NCBI RefSeq assembly: GCF_006715225.1
Contig: NZ_VFMU01000001.1
Span: forward strand, 3,596,001-3,660,000
Reading direction: 5' to 3'
DNA length: 64,000 nt
Origin: Arthrobacter sp. SLBN-112
GTDB taxonomy: Bacteria > Actinomycetota > Actinomycetes > Actinomycetales > Micrococcaceae
Shown in pieces: positions 17,390-24,801 of this stretch (position 1 is the stretch's first letter; the number at the start of each line of letters is the position of its first letter). Made by a program: the position numbers and the translations under genes. The notes beneath the pieces are model-generated. The model was given only the letters and a program-made list of their open reading frames with translations, did no database searches and was not told where the DNA came from.

Positions 17390-18384
17390 GCTCCGCCTCC
17401 GTTGTGGAGCATCTCCACGAGGCGCCGTTCGGTGGCAGGTGACAGGCCGGCTTTCCGGGGCCGGTCCAGCCCGCGGATGCGTTCATCACCCAACGTGTCC
17501 GCCAGGGTTTCCTGCCAGGGCCGCAGCACCATTCCTGCGGCCCTGGCCGCCCGGTTGCTGCGGGCCATGAAGCCATCGTGGCCCGGCGGGAGCCAGAGCG
17601 GAAGGGACTCCGGACCGGACCAGTAGTTGACGCCGTGTTCCGCCAACCACTCTTCACCGGCGGTGATGATGGTGCTGTTGGCGCCGGACGCTGCCCGGCA
17701 GGCGCTGATGAGTTCGGCAAAGGACACCTGGTCCCCCATGGCGTTCAGTGGACCGGTTATCCCTTCCTCTGCCGCGAGCAGGATCCAGGCCGCCAGGTCA
17801 CGGACGTCGATCACCTGCGTGGGGTGGTGGCCGATGTCCGGGACCAGTACCGCCTTGGAGTTGCGGGCAAAGCGGGCGGGCCAGTAGCCGTAGCGGTCGG
17901 TGGGGTCGCCGGGGCCGCTGATCAGGCCCGCCCTGCACAGGTGGGCCCTGCCGTTTGTTGCATCCAAGGTGGCTTCTTCGATGGCCACCTTGGACTCGCC
18001 GTAGTTTTCCGGAGTGGACCGCTGCGCTGGGGCCAGCGCAGGCAGCAGCTCCGCGCCTTCCGCGGCTCCGGGGACGGAATGGTCAGCGTACGCCGAGCAA
18101 CTGGAGACGAAGGTCCAGTGCGCTGCTTTCTCCGCAAGGCCGGCCAGTGCCTGCCGGGCAGGCTCGGGATCCCGGGCAACCTCGATCACGGCGTCCCATT
18201 CGCCGGCAACTTCCGGGTAGGCCGCCGGGCCCCTTGAGCGGTCGGCGCTGACCCAGTGGGCGCCCTGCGGCGGTTCGCCCGATGTTCCCCGTGCCAGGCA
18301 CGTCACGTCATGCCCTGCCGCAACCGCTTGGCTGGCGATTTCCCTGGAGAGGAAGACGGTTCCGCCGAGGATCAGAATGCGCAT
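17386..18384 (-). CDS. NAD-dependent epimerase/dehydratase-family (extended SDR) protein
   Basis: 332 aa. The N-terminal Rossmann motif is MRILILGGTVFLSREIA (GGTxFLG-like), a pattern typical of atypical extended SDRs. VSSCSAY carries the Ser and YGESK the Tyr/Lys-type pair (YxxxK) near residue 128. The later region binds substrate (RAGLISGPGDPTDRYGYW). Members include sugar-nucleotide epimerases and isoflavone-type reductases; the substrate is not evident and no carbohydrate-polymer genes adjoin. It converges on OsmC with overlapping 3' ends and is divergent from mscS. Confidence 0.78.
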   Translation of the reverse strand: MRILILGGTVFLSREIASQAVAAGHDVTCLARGTSGEPPQGAHWVSADRSRGPAAYPEVAGEWDAVIEVARDPEPARQALAGLAEKAAHWTFVSSCSAYADHSVPGAAEGAELLPALAPAQRSTPENYGESKVAIEEATLDATNGRAHLCRAGLISGPGDPTDRYGYWPARFARNSKAVLVPDIGHHPTQVIDVRDLAAWILLAAEEGITGPLNAMGDQVSFAELISACRAASGANSTIITAGEEWLAEHGVNYWSGPESLPLWLPPGHDGFMARSNRAARAAGMVLRPWQETLADTLGDERIRGLDRPRKAGLSPATERRLVEMLHNGGGA

Positions 18385-18451
18385 TGCCCCACGCTACGGG
18401 GGCTAGGGTTGAAAGAGAACAGAGCAATACCGCTAGGAGCTATTTCCACCC

Positions 18452-19135
18452 ATGGTCAGCATGTTGTCCATCCTTCCCCCTGCCAACACCCAGCCGGACG
18501 GCATCAGCGTCCCGGGCATCGTGATCAGCCTCGGCATCGGCGTCGCCGTCTGGCTGGTAGCCACCTTCATCATCTCCCGCATCACCAGGCGCATCGCTGC
18601 CGGAAGCAATTTCTTCAAAAAGCCCATGTTTAAATGGGTGGCGCCGGCCATCCGCGCCCTGGACCATGAGCGGCGGGTGCAGCGCGCCGAAACCATCGGT
18701 TCGCTGCTGAACAGCGTGGTGGGCGTGCTGGTGGTGATCATCACCGGAATGTACGTGCTGCAGAACCTGGACATCGACATCACTCCGCTGCTGACCAGCG
18801 TGGGCATCCTGGGTGTTGCCATTGGCTTCGGCGCCCAGCAGCTGATCCGCGACTTCCTGGCCGGCATTTTCATTACCATAGAAGACCAGTACGGGATCGG
18901 CGACATCATCGAAACCAGCGAGGTGGTGGGCGTGGTGGAGTCCATGGGTTTGCGGATCACCCGCGTCCGCTCCGACGACGGCGCCATCTGGTACCTGCGC
19001 AACGGCGAGATCCTCCGGGTGGGCAACCGCTCGCAGGGACGGTACGTTCCGCTGCACGAGTCCGACGACGGGACCACCGACCAGGGCTCGGCCCATGTTG
19101 ATACCAAGAAGACAGACCAGAAAGCCGGGGAATAG
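18452..19135 (+). CDS. Small-conductance mechanosensitive ion channel (MscS family)
   Basis: 227 aa. Transmembrane helices lie near residues 20-42, 83-103 and 111-130. The third, SVGILGVAIGFGAQQLIRDFLAGIF, is the Gly/Ala-packed pore helix characteristic of MscS, followed by the beta domain (FITIEDQYGIGDIIE, GVVESMGLRITRVRSDDGAIWYLRNGEI). It acts as an osmotic safety valve in the membrane. AGGAG lies 12 bases before the start. One base separates its stop from the truncated-haemoglobin start, so the two form an operon. Confidence 0.9.
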   Translation: MVSMLSILPPANTQPDGISVPGIVISLGIGVAVWLVATFIISRITRRIAAGSNFFKKPMFKWVAPAIRALDHERRVQRAETIGSLLNSVVGVLVVIITGMYVLQNLDIDITPLLTSVGILGVAIGFGAQQLIRDFLAGIFITIEDQYGIGDIIETSEVVGVVESMGLRITRVRSDDGAIWYLRNGEILRVGNRSQGRYVPLHESDDGTTDQGSAHVDTKKTDQKAGE

Positions 19136-19136
19136 C

Positions 19137-19595
19137 ATGTCGCTTCCCATCGAACCGCGCCCGGGGCAGCGGCCCCAGTTGATTCAGAACGACCCCTTCA
19201 GCAAGCCAGGCTACACCGACAGCTTCTATGACGCGGTGGGCGGCCACGAGACGTTCGTGAAGCTCATCGATGTCTTTTACGACGGCGTGGCCACGGATCC
19301 GCTGCTCCGGCGGATGTATCCGGAGGAGGACCTGGCCCCGGCAAAGCGCCGCTTCCTGATGTTCCTGGAGCAGTATTGGGGCGGGCCCACAACCTATGGC
19401 GAGGAGCGCGGACACCCGCGCCTGCGCATGCGGCATATGCCGTTCAAGGTGACGCCCGAGGCCAAGGACCGCTGGCTGTTCCACATGCGCACGGCCGTGG
19501 ACGCCCTGGAGCTGCCACCGCTGTACGAGGGCACGTTGTGGGAGTACATGGAGCGGGCGGCGCTGTCCATGGTAAACAGCGCTTCAGAGGACTGA
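19137..19595 (+). CDS. glbO: Group II truncated haemoglobin (trHbO type)
   Basis: 152 aa. Key haem-pocket residues are visible: Tyr48 (B10 region, DVFYDG), Tyr61 (CD1, RRMYPEEDL), the proximal His100 (RLRMRHMPF) and Trp113 (G8, KDRWLFHM). These define the O-type truncated globins, which bind O2 tightly and are linked to oxygen/NO/peroxide chemistry near the membrane. A terminator hairpin follows 8 bases past the stop. Confidence 0.93.
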   Translation: MSLPIEPRPGQRPQLIQNDPFSKPGYTDSFYDAVGGHETFVKLIDVFYDGVATDPLLRRMYPEEDLAPAKRRFLMFLEQYWGGPTTYGEERGHPRLRMRHMPFKVTPEAKDRWLFHMRTAVDALELPPLYEGTLWEYMERAALSMVNSASED

Positions 19596-19602
19596 TTGCC
19601 GG

Positions 19603-19635
19603 GCGGCCGGGACCTGGAATGGTTCCGGCCGCTTT
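19603..19635 (+). terminator. Terminator after glbO
   Basis: GCGGCCGGGACC (19603-19614) pairs with GGTTCCGGCCGC (19621-19632) with one G-T pair, followed by TTTC. It sits between convergent genes and may serve both. Confidence 0.6.
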
Positions 19636-19638
19636 CAG

Positions 19639-20298
19639 CTACAGCAGGCCGCTGCCGGTCCGTGCCAGGACGTGCCCGCGTGGACCGGTAAGCCGGAACC
19701 AGCGGCCGGCGCGGTACAGCTTCTGGTCGCCGTCGGCCAGGAAGCCCAGTGCGAAAGCTGCGAAGGCCGCTCCCGCGGGCAGGCCGGTGCCGTCCAGTTC
19801 CCGGCCCCAAACAGCCGCCCGGGCGTTGTTCACGATAAGGGCGCCCGGTTTATCCGGCACAATCCCTGCCACCTCCGCGATGCCCGCCTCCGCCGCCACC
19901 CTTAAGCCGGCATCACTGACAGCCCCCAGCAACTCCCATCCGCCCCGTGGGGCGCCCACTCCCGTCCATGATTCGGTGACGGTGGTTGGCGGAACCGGCA
20001 ATTCGACGTCGTTCTCCCCCGCACGTGCCAGCCGGTCCAGGACGGCGGACAGGGCAACGGTGACATCCGTTGCGGATGGTTCCGCAAGCGCCATGGTGCG
20101 CAGGCCCAGGATGGTGGGGGTCGATTCGCCGAGGAGCCTGGGCCGGAGGACACACACGTAGGCGGCCAGCACGGAACCGGCTGCCTGCAGGCGGATGGCG
20201 CCGTCGTCGATGGCCTTGGCCCTGGTGGCGAACGTCCTCAGGTCGGCAAGATCCCGGGGATCGGCGAAACGGAAGGACGAGGTGAGAAGTTCAGACAC
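19639..20298 (-). CDS. Conserved hypothetical protein
   Basis: 219 aa; I do not recognise a named family. Composition is Ala/Gly/Leu-rich without signal peptide or membrane helix. The middle (SATDVTVALSAVLDRLARAG) and the part around GWELLGAVSDAGLRVAAEAGIAEVAGIVP look like an alpha/beta soluble fold, and the C-terminal half ends with LYRAGRWFRLTGPRGHVLARTGSGLL. Codon third positions are GC-rich like its neighbours, so it is a real gene. Divergent from tesB (63-base gap), which may hold both promoters. Confidence 0.72.
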   Translation of the reverse strand: MSELLTSSFRFADPRDLADLRTFATRAKAIDDGAIRLQAAGSVLAAYVCVLRPRLLGESTPTILGLRTMALAEPSATDVTVALSAVLDRLARAGENDVELPVPPTTVTESWTGVGAPRGGWELLGAVSDAGLRVAAEAGIAEVAGIVPDKPGALIVNNARAAVWGRELDGTGLPAGAAFAAFALGFLADGDQKLYRAGRWFRLTGPRGHVLARTGSGLL

Positions 20299-20361
20299 AC
20301 CTAAACACTACCGGCTGCGCTCCGGTTGAGTGGCTCCCCGGGCGCCGTCTAGAGTCGGACC

Positions 20362-21282
20362 ATGACTGAAGCCGAAGCCGGACTCCTGGCCCCGCCAAGC
20401 GGAGACCCCACCTCATCGCTGATCGAACTGCTGGACCTTGGTGAGCTTGAGGGCGCCCGGACGGACGAGGACATTTTCCTGGGCCCCTCACAGCGGCAGC
20501 CGCACCACAGGGTGTTTGGCGGACAGGTGCTGGCGCAGTCACTCGTCGCATCCATCCGGACAGTGGATCGTGAACGATTCGTCCACTCCATGCACGGCTA
20601 CTTCCTGCGGCCCGGCGACGCCAACAAGCCCATTACCTTCGGTGTGCAGCGGCTGCGCGACGGCCGGTCGTTTTCCGCCCGGCGCGTCCACGCTTACCAG
20701 GACGGGGTACCCATCCTGTCCATGATTGCCTCTTTCCAGGGCGAGGACGAAGGGATTGAGCATTCGCTGGCAATGCCGGAAGGAATCCCGGACCCGGAAT
20801 CATTGCCCAGCACCGCGGACCTGCTGGGCAGGTTCGACCATCCCGTGGCGCGGCATTGGGCTTATGAACGGCCCTTCGACATCCGCCATGTCGATCCGCC
20901 GCTGTACGTTTCGGCCGAGGGGCCGCGGGAGGCCCGCAACGCCGTCTGGATGAAGACGTTCGGCCCGATGCCGGACAACACCAACCTGCACCGTGCCGCC
21001 CTGGCCTACGCCAGCGACTACACGCTGCTCGAATCCATCCTTCGGCGGCATGGGCTGAGCTGGATCACCCCCGGCATGAACGTTGCCAGCCTGGACCACG
21101 CGATGTGGTGGCACCGCCCGGCGCGCGTGGATGAATGGCTGCTCTACGTCCAGGAGTCCCCCAGCGCGCAAGGCGCACGCGGCCTGGCCACCGGCAGGAT
21201 CTTCAGCCGGGACGGCCAGCATGTGGCCACCGTGGCGCAGGAGGGAATGGTGCGCGTTCCCGCCGATCCGGCGGACACGTAG
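20362..21282 (+). CDS. tesB: Acyl-CoA thioesterase II
   Basis: 306 aa, the typical TesB length with two hot-dog domains. The first has QPHHRVFGGQVLAQSLVA and VHSMHGYFLRPGD; the second holds LHRAALAYASDYTLLES and SLDHAMWWHRP. The catalytic Asp-Thr/Ser-Gln set of TesB is consistent with the D in ASDYTLLE. It hydrolyses medium/long acyl-CoAs in the cytosol. Stand-alone gene ending at a strong terminator. Confidence 0.93.
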   Translation: MTEAEAGLLAPPSGDPTSSLIELLDLGELEGARTDEDIFLGPSQRQPHHRVFGGQVLAQSLVASIRTVDRERFVHSMHGYFLRPGDANKPITFGVQRLRDGRSFSARRVHAYQDGVPILSMIASFQGEDEGIEHSLAMPEGIPDPESLPSTADLLGRFDHPVARHWAYERPFDIRHVDPPLYVSAEGPREARNAVWMKTFGPMPDNTNLHRAALAYASDYTLLESILRRHGLSWITPGMNVASLDHAMWWHRPARVDEWLLYVQESPSAQGARGLATGRIFSRDGQHVATVAQEGMVRVPADPADT

Positions 21283-21338
21283 CACCAGCGCCCGGCACTG
21301 GCCCAAGCCCTGGCGCCGGCGGGCATCCTTGCATGGGA

Positions 21339-21388
21339 AAGGCCGGCACCTGATCAGTTCACAGATCAGATGCCGGCCTTCCTTTTTT
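21339..21388 (+). terminator. Strong Rho-independent terminator between tesB and ettA
   Basis: AAGGCCGGCA and CTGATC (21339-21355, one bulge) pair with GATCAG and TGCCGGCCTT (21364-21380), followed by CCTTTTTT. The U-run is on the plus strand, so it ends tesB; the stem lies 31 bases beyond the convergent ettA stop and could serve it too. Confidence 0.88.
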
Positions 21389-21418
21389 GCTTTACGGCCG
21401 CTGCCGGTCGCCCGGCGG

Positions 21419-23101
21419 CTAGTCGCGGGTCAGGCGGCGGTGGGTGACGCGGTGCGGCTTGGCAGCGTCGGGACCCAGGCGCTCCACTTTGTTCTCCTCG
21501 TAGGATTCGAAGTTGCCCTCGAACCAGTACCACTTGGAGGGGTTCTCCTCGTCACCTTCGTAGGCCAGGATGTGGGTGGCCACCCGGTCCAGGAACCACC
21601 TGTCGTGCGAGACCACCACGGCGCAGCCGGGGAACTCGAGCAGCGCGTTTTCCAGGCTGCTGAGGGTTTCGACATCGAGGTCGTTGGTGGGCTCATCGAG
21701 GAGCAGCAGGTTTCCGCCCTGCTTCAGCGTCAGGGCCAGGTTCAGGCGGTTCCGCTCACCACCGGACAGGACACCCGCCTTCTTCTGCTGGTCAGGGCCC
21801 TTGAAGCCGAAGGCGGCCACGTAGGCGCGGGACGGCATCTCGACGTTGCCCACCTGGATGAAGTCCAGTCCGTCGGAGACAACCTCCCACAGGGTCTTGT
21901 TGGGGTCGATGCCGCCGCGGCTCTGGTCGGCGTAGGAGATCTTGACGGAGTCGCCGATCTTGAGATCGCCGCCGTCCAGGGGTTCCAGGCCCACGATCGT
22001 CTTGAACAGCGTGGTCTTGCCCACGCCGTTGGGGCCAATGACGCCCACGATGCCGTTGCGGGGCAGGGTGAAGGACAGCCCGTCGATCAGGGTCCTGTCC
22101 TCGAAGCCCTTCTGGAGGTTCTTCGCCTCCAGCACCAGGCCACCCAGGCGGGGTCCCGGCGGGATCTGGATTTCCTCGAAGTCAAGCTTGCGGGTACGGT
22201 CCGCTTCGGCGGCCATTTCCTCGTAGCGGGCCAGACGGGCCTTGGACTTGGTCTGGCGGCCCTTGGCGTTGGACCGGACCCACTCAAGTTCCTCGGCGAG
22301 GCGCTTGGCCTGCTTGGCATCCTTTTTGCCCTGGATCTCCAGGCGGGCGCGCTTCTTCTCCAGGTAGGTGGAGTAGTTGCCTTCGTACGGGTAGAGGTGC
22401 CCGCGGTCCACTTCGGCGATCCATTCCGCCACGTGGTCCAGGAAGTACCGGTCGTGGGTGACGGCGAGGACGGCGCCGGGGTAGCTGGAAAGGTGCTGTT
22501 CCAGCCACAGCACGCTCTCGGCGTCCAGGTGGTTGGTGGGTTCGTCGAGGAGCAGCAGGTCGGGCTTCTGCAGGAGGAGCTTGCAGAGCGCCACGCGGCG
22601 GCGCTCACCGCCGGACAGGTTGGTGACATCGGCGTCGGCCGGCGGGCAACGGAGGGCGTCCATGGCCTGCTCCAGCTGGGAATCAAGATCCCAGGCGTCG
22701 GCGGCGTCGATGGCCTCCTGCAGCTTGCCCATCTCCTCGAGGAGGGTGTCATAGTCAGCATCGGGGCTGGCCATTTCCTCGGAGATCTCGTTGAAGCGCT
22801 GGATCTTGCCGTAAATCTCGCCCACGCCTTCCTGGACGTTGCCCAGGACGGTCTTTTCCTCGTTCAGGGGCGGTTCCTGGAGCAGGATGCCCACGCTGTA
22901 GCCGGGGCTGAGCCGGGCCTCACCGTTGGAGGGCTGGTCCAGCCCGGCCATGATCTTGAGGATGGTGGACTTACCGGCACCGTTCGGGCCCACAACACCA
23001 ATCTTGGCGCCCGGGAAGAAGGACATGCTTACGTCATCAAGGATGAGTTTTTCGCCAACGGCCTTGCGGGCCTTGGTCATTGTGTAGATAAATTCCGCCA
23101 T
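21419..23101 (-). CDS. ettA: ABC-F ATPase, energy-dependent translational throttle EttA
   Basis: 560 aa. Two tandem ABC domains without membrane segments: Walker A GPNGAGKS and GPNGVGKT, signatures LSGGERRR and LSGGERNR, Walker B LLLLDEPTNHLDAES and LLLLDEPTNDLDVET. The inter-domain linker contains the charged helix KKRARLEIQGKKDAKQAKR and the PtIM-type region. The opening MAEFIYTMTKARKAVGEK is characteristic of EttA, which gates the ribosomal E-site according to ATP/ADP. The start at 23101 is chosen for this conserved opening. Confidence 0.95.
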   Translation of the reverse strand: MAEFIYTMTKARKAVGEKLILDDVSMSFFPGAKIGVVGPNGAGKSTILKIMAGLDQPSNGEARLSPGYSVGILLQEPPLNEEKTVLGNVQEGVGEIYGKIQRFNEISEEMASPDADYDTLLEEMGKLQEAIDAADAWDLDSQLEQAMDALRCPPADADVTNLSGGERRRVALCKLLLQKPDLLLLDEPTNHLDAESVLWLEQHLSSYPGAVLAVTHDRYFLDHVAEWIAEVDRGHLYPYEGNYSTYLEKKRARLEIQGKKDAKQAKRLAEELEWVRSNAKGRQTKSKARLARYEEMAAEADRTRKLDFEEIQIPPGPRLGGLVLEAKNLQKGFEDRTLIDGLSFTLPRNGIVGVIGPNGVGKTTLFKTIVGLEPLDGGDLKIGDSVKISYADQSRGGIDPNKTLWEVVSDGLDFIQVGNVEMPSRAYVAAFGFKGPDQQKKAGVLSGGERNRLNLALTLKQGGNLLLLDEPTNDLDVETLSSLENALLEFPGCAVVVSHDRWFLDRVATHILAYEGDEENPSKWYWFEGNFESYEENKVERLGPDAAKPHRVTHRRLTRD

Positions 23102-23162
23102 GGTCTCAAATCTAGTGGGTTGGCGGGCAGATCTCACATTTGCAGCAGACCGGTCGGCTGGA

Positions 23163-23729
23163 TCAGGAACCCACGAAGCACTTGCCGCTGGCCAGTACCG
23201 GAAGGACTGTAACGGTCACGGTGCCTTCACGCACCTGCCCAATGACGCAGTCCTTGCCCTCCAGCACGGCCGCTTCGATGGCGTCCGCCTCCAGTCCGGT
23301 GGGAGTCCGGCTTTGCGAGACCTGGAGCGCCGCCGGTGCGATGCCCGCTCCGGTCAGGGCGTCGCTGACCTGAGCAGAGGCCGGTTTCGGCGTTCCCGTG
23401 GCCAGTTTAGTCAGGGTATCCGTCACGGTCCGTTCCACCGTGTCGGTTGCGGCAGCTGCGGCCGCTGACGCACCCCCGGATGTGTTGGCCAGCGCTTCAC
23501 TGCTGGCGCCGGCGCCTTGCACCGCAGGGTTCGTGGCCTGCGCGGTCGGCCCCTTCGCATCCGTTCCGGCGGCCGTGGCCGGAGATGATGTCCCGCCGCT
23601 GCTGTCCTCGTTTGCCGGTCCGTTCGCGGAGGGACCGGCAACACAGCCTGACAGGAGACTGGCCAGGACGGCGCATGCGAGTGCTGCACCGGCGCGGTTG
23701 TTCTGCCGGCGGAAAGGGGTGGGACGCAT
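23163..23729 (-). CDS. Predicted secreted lipoprotein of unknown function
   Basis: 188 aa. The N-terminus has basic residues (RRQNNR), a hydrophobic core ALACAVLASLL and a lipobox LLSGC, with Cys near residue 30, so it should be lipid-anchored on the outer face. A long Ala/Ser/Thr/Gly-rich spacer (residues ~32-95) leads to a small C-terminal domain with IGQVREGTVTVTVLP and a terminal Cys pair (KDCVIGQ, SGKCFVGS), plausibly disulfide bonded. It resembles uncharacterised actinobacterial lipoproteins; no function is assigned. It starts upstream of ettA on the same strand. Confidence 0.78.
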   Translation of the reverse strand: MRPTPFRRQNNRAGAALACAVLASLLSGCVAGPSANGPANEDSSGGTSSPATAAGTDAKGPTAQATNPAVQGAGASSEALANTSGGASAAAAAATDTVERTVTDTLTKLATGTPKPASAQVSDALTGAGIAPAALQVSQSRTPTGLEADAIEAAVLEGKDCVIGQVREGTVTVTVLPVLASGKCFVGS

Positions 23730-23837
23730 GGTGTCATTGTGCCATGGTGCCGGCACGGACCGGCTGGGCGGCTGACACCTGCTGGAGCCGCCGAAACCGA
23801 AGGGCGCCGATGGCCATACGCACGCCAGGCATTGGGC

Positions 23838-23881
23838 GGGCGGGCGGAAGACGGCCGGGGGTGCCGCCGTTCCGCCCGCCC
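23838..23881 (-). terminator. Hairpin terminator after ssb
   Basis: GGGCGGGCGGAA (23838-23849) pairs perfectly with TTCCGCCCGCCC (23870-23881), 39 bases past the ssb stop. No clear U-run on the minus strand. Confidence 0.5.
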
Positions 23882-23919
23882 GGGACTGGATGGGAACGCT
23901 GATACCTGATGCTTCTTTC

Positions 23920-24471
23920 CTAGACCTCGGCGAGTTCCCCCGTTTCAAGGTCAAGGGAGGCCAGGCCGCCGTCGTTGTCCTCGATGACAACAGCCGCATG
24001 GCCTTGGTCTTCGGGGGTTTCGTCTTCGCGGTCTTCCGGTTCGTCCAGGTCCTGGTCGATTCCGGGAGCGTCGTCCGGGGCCGGTGGCTGCTCCACAAGG
24101 GAGAGCGCCGGCCTGGAAGCGGTCCGGATGAAGTTTGCCGATCCAAAGGTGAGGTCGTGCCCTACGGCATCGGCGTCGATGATGGTGGAGTGGTACACCC
24201 GCCCGTCCTTTTCCCACGTGCGGATCTTCAGCTTGCCCACCACGATGACCGGCTGGCCCTTCCTGATGCTGCAGCCCAGGGTTCCGGCAAGCTGACGGTA
24301 GCCCTGCACGGTGAACCAGTTGGTGTGCCCGTCACCCCAGGTCCTGGATTCCCGGTCAAAACGGCGTGTGGTGGAGCCGATGCGGAAGGAGGCTGTTGCC
24401 ACTCCCCCCGGCGTGGTGGAACTGGTTATCTCCGTGGCCACGAAGCCCCGGATGGTGATCGATTCGCTCAT
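23920..24471 (-). CDS. ssb: Single-stranded DNA-binding protein
   Basis: 183 aa. The OB-fold occupies residues 1-120: MSESITIRGFVATEI, ASFRIGSTTR, TNWFTVQGYRQLA, KGQPVIVVGKLKIRTWEKDGR. The C-terminal ~60 residues are acidic and Pro-rich, as in SSB tails, but the canonical DDxPF-type tip is absent (it ends LASLDLETGELAEV), so this is probably a secondary, non-replicative SSB paralogue rather than the replisomal one in the rpsF-ssb operon. Transcribed away from tRNA-Arg; DnaA-box-like repeats lie in its upstream region. Confidence 0.88.
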   Translation of the reverse strand: MSESITIRGFVATEITSSTTPGGVATASFRIGSTTRRFDRESRTWGDGHTNWFTVQGYRQLAGTLGCSIRKGQPVIVVGKLKIRTWEKDGRVYHSTIIDADAVGHDLTFGSANFIRTASRPALSLVEQPPAPDDAPGIDQDLDEPEDREDETPEDQGHAAVVIEDNDGGLASLDLETGELAEV

Positions 24472-24551
24472 GTCTACGTCCTGTCTGGATGGTGGCGCCT
24501 GTAGCAGGCAAGACCAGCATCGCGCCGGACAACAGCCGGCAGGAGGTGCGG

Positions 24552-24585
24552 GTTGTCCTATGTGGACAACGTCTATGTGGACAGC
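24552..24585. promoter_or_regulatory. Inverted and direct repeats resembling DnaA boxes upstream of ssb
   Basis: GTTGTCC-N5-GGACAAC (24552-24570) is a perfect 7-bp inverted repeat. CTATGTGGACAAC (24558-24570) recurs 15 bases later as CTATGTGGACAGC (24573-24585). TGTGGACAA is the complement of TTGTCCACA, the preferred actinobacterial DnaA box, so one perfect and one near-perfect box lie in the ssb/tRNA-Arg gap. Role (DnaA or other repressor) inferred only. Confidence 0.5.
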
Positions 24586-24677
24586 AAATGTGGAGGAGGA
24601 GTGGCCGCTTGATGACACGGCCGGCAGCCGGGCAATGTAAACTTTTTGAGGCGCCGGCCTGATGGCCGGAAGCCAAC

Positions 24678-24750
24678 GCCTCAGTAGCTCAGGGGATAGA
24701 GCAGCGGCCTTCTAATCCGCCGGTCGGGGGTTCGATTCCCTCCTGGGGCA
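24678..24750 (+). tRNA. tRNA-Arg (anticodon UCU)
   Basis: The acceptor GCCTCAG pairs with CTGGGGC (two G-U pairs), D-arm GCTC/GAGC, anticodon loop CTTCTAA (TCT), T-loop TTCGATT, discriminator A at 24750. Length 73; CCA not encoded. The last anticodon-stem position pairs C with T (GCGGC/TCCGC), a mismatch closing the loop. A 17-bp terminator follows. Confidence 0.93.
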
Positions 24751-24756
24751 CCGCAG

Positions 24757-24794
24757 TGCGCAGCGCCCCGGTCTTTGGACCGGGGCGCTGCGCA
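24757..24794. terminator. Bidirectional terminator between tRNA-Arg and the ROK gene
   Basis: A 17-bp perfect stem (24757-24773 with 24778-24794, TGCGCAGCGCC... against ...GGCGCTGCGCA) with a TTTG loop. It separates tRNA-Arg (+) from the convergent repressor gene (-). Confidence 0.8.
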
Positions 24795-24801
24795 TTGGCT
24801 G

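Noticed and set aside
21083..23212. A 709-codon plus-strand open reading across ettA
   Set aside because: Shadow of ettA; no motif, and the ettA frame has both ABC domains complete.
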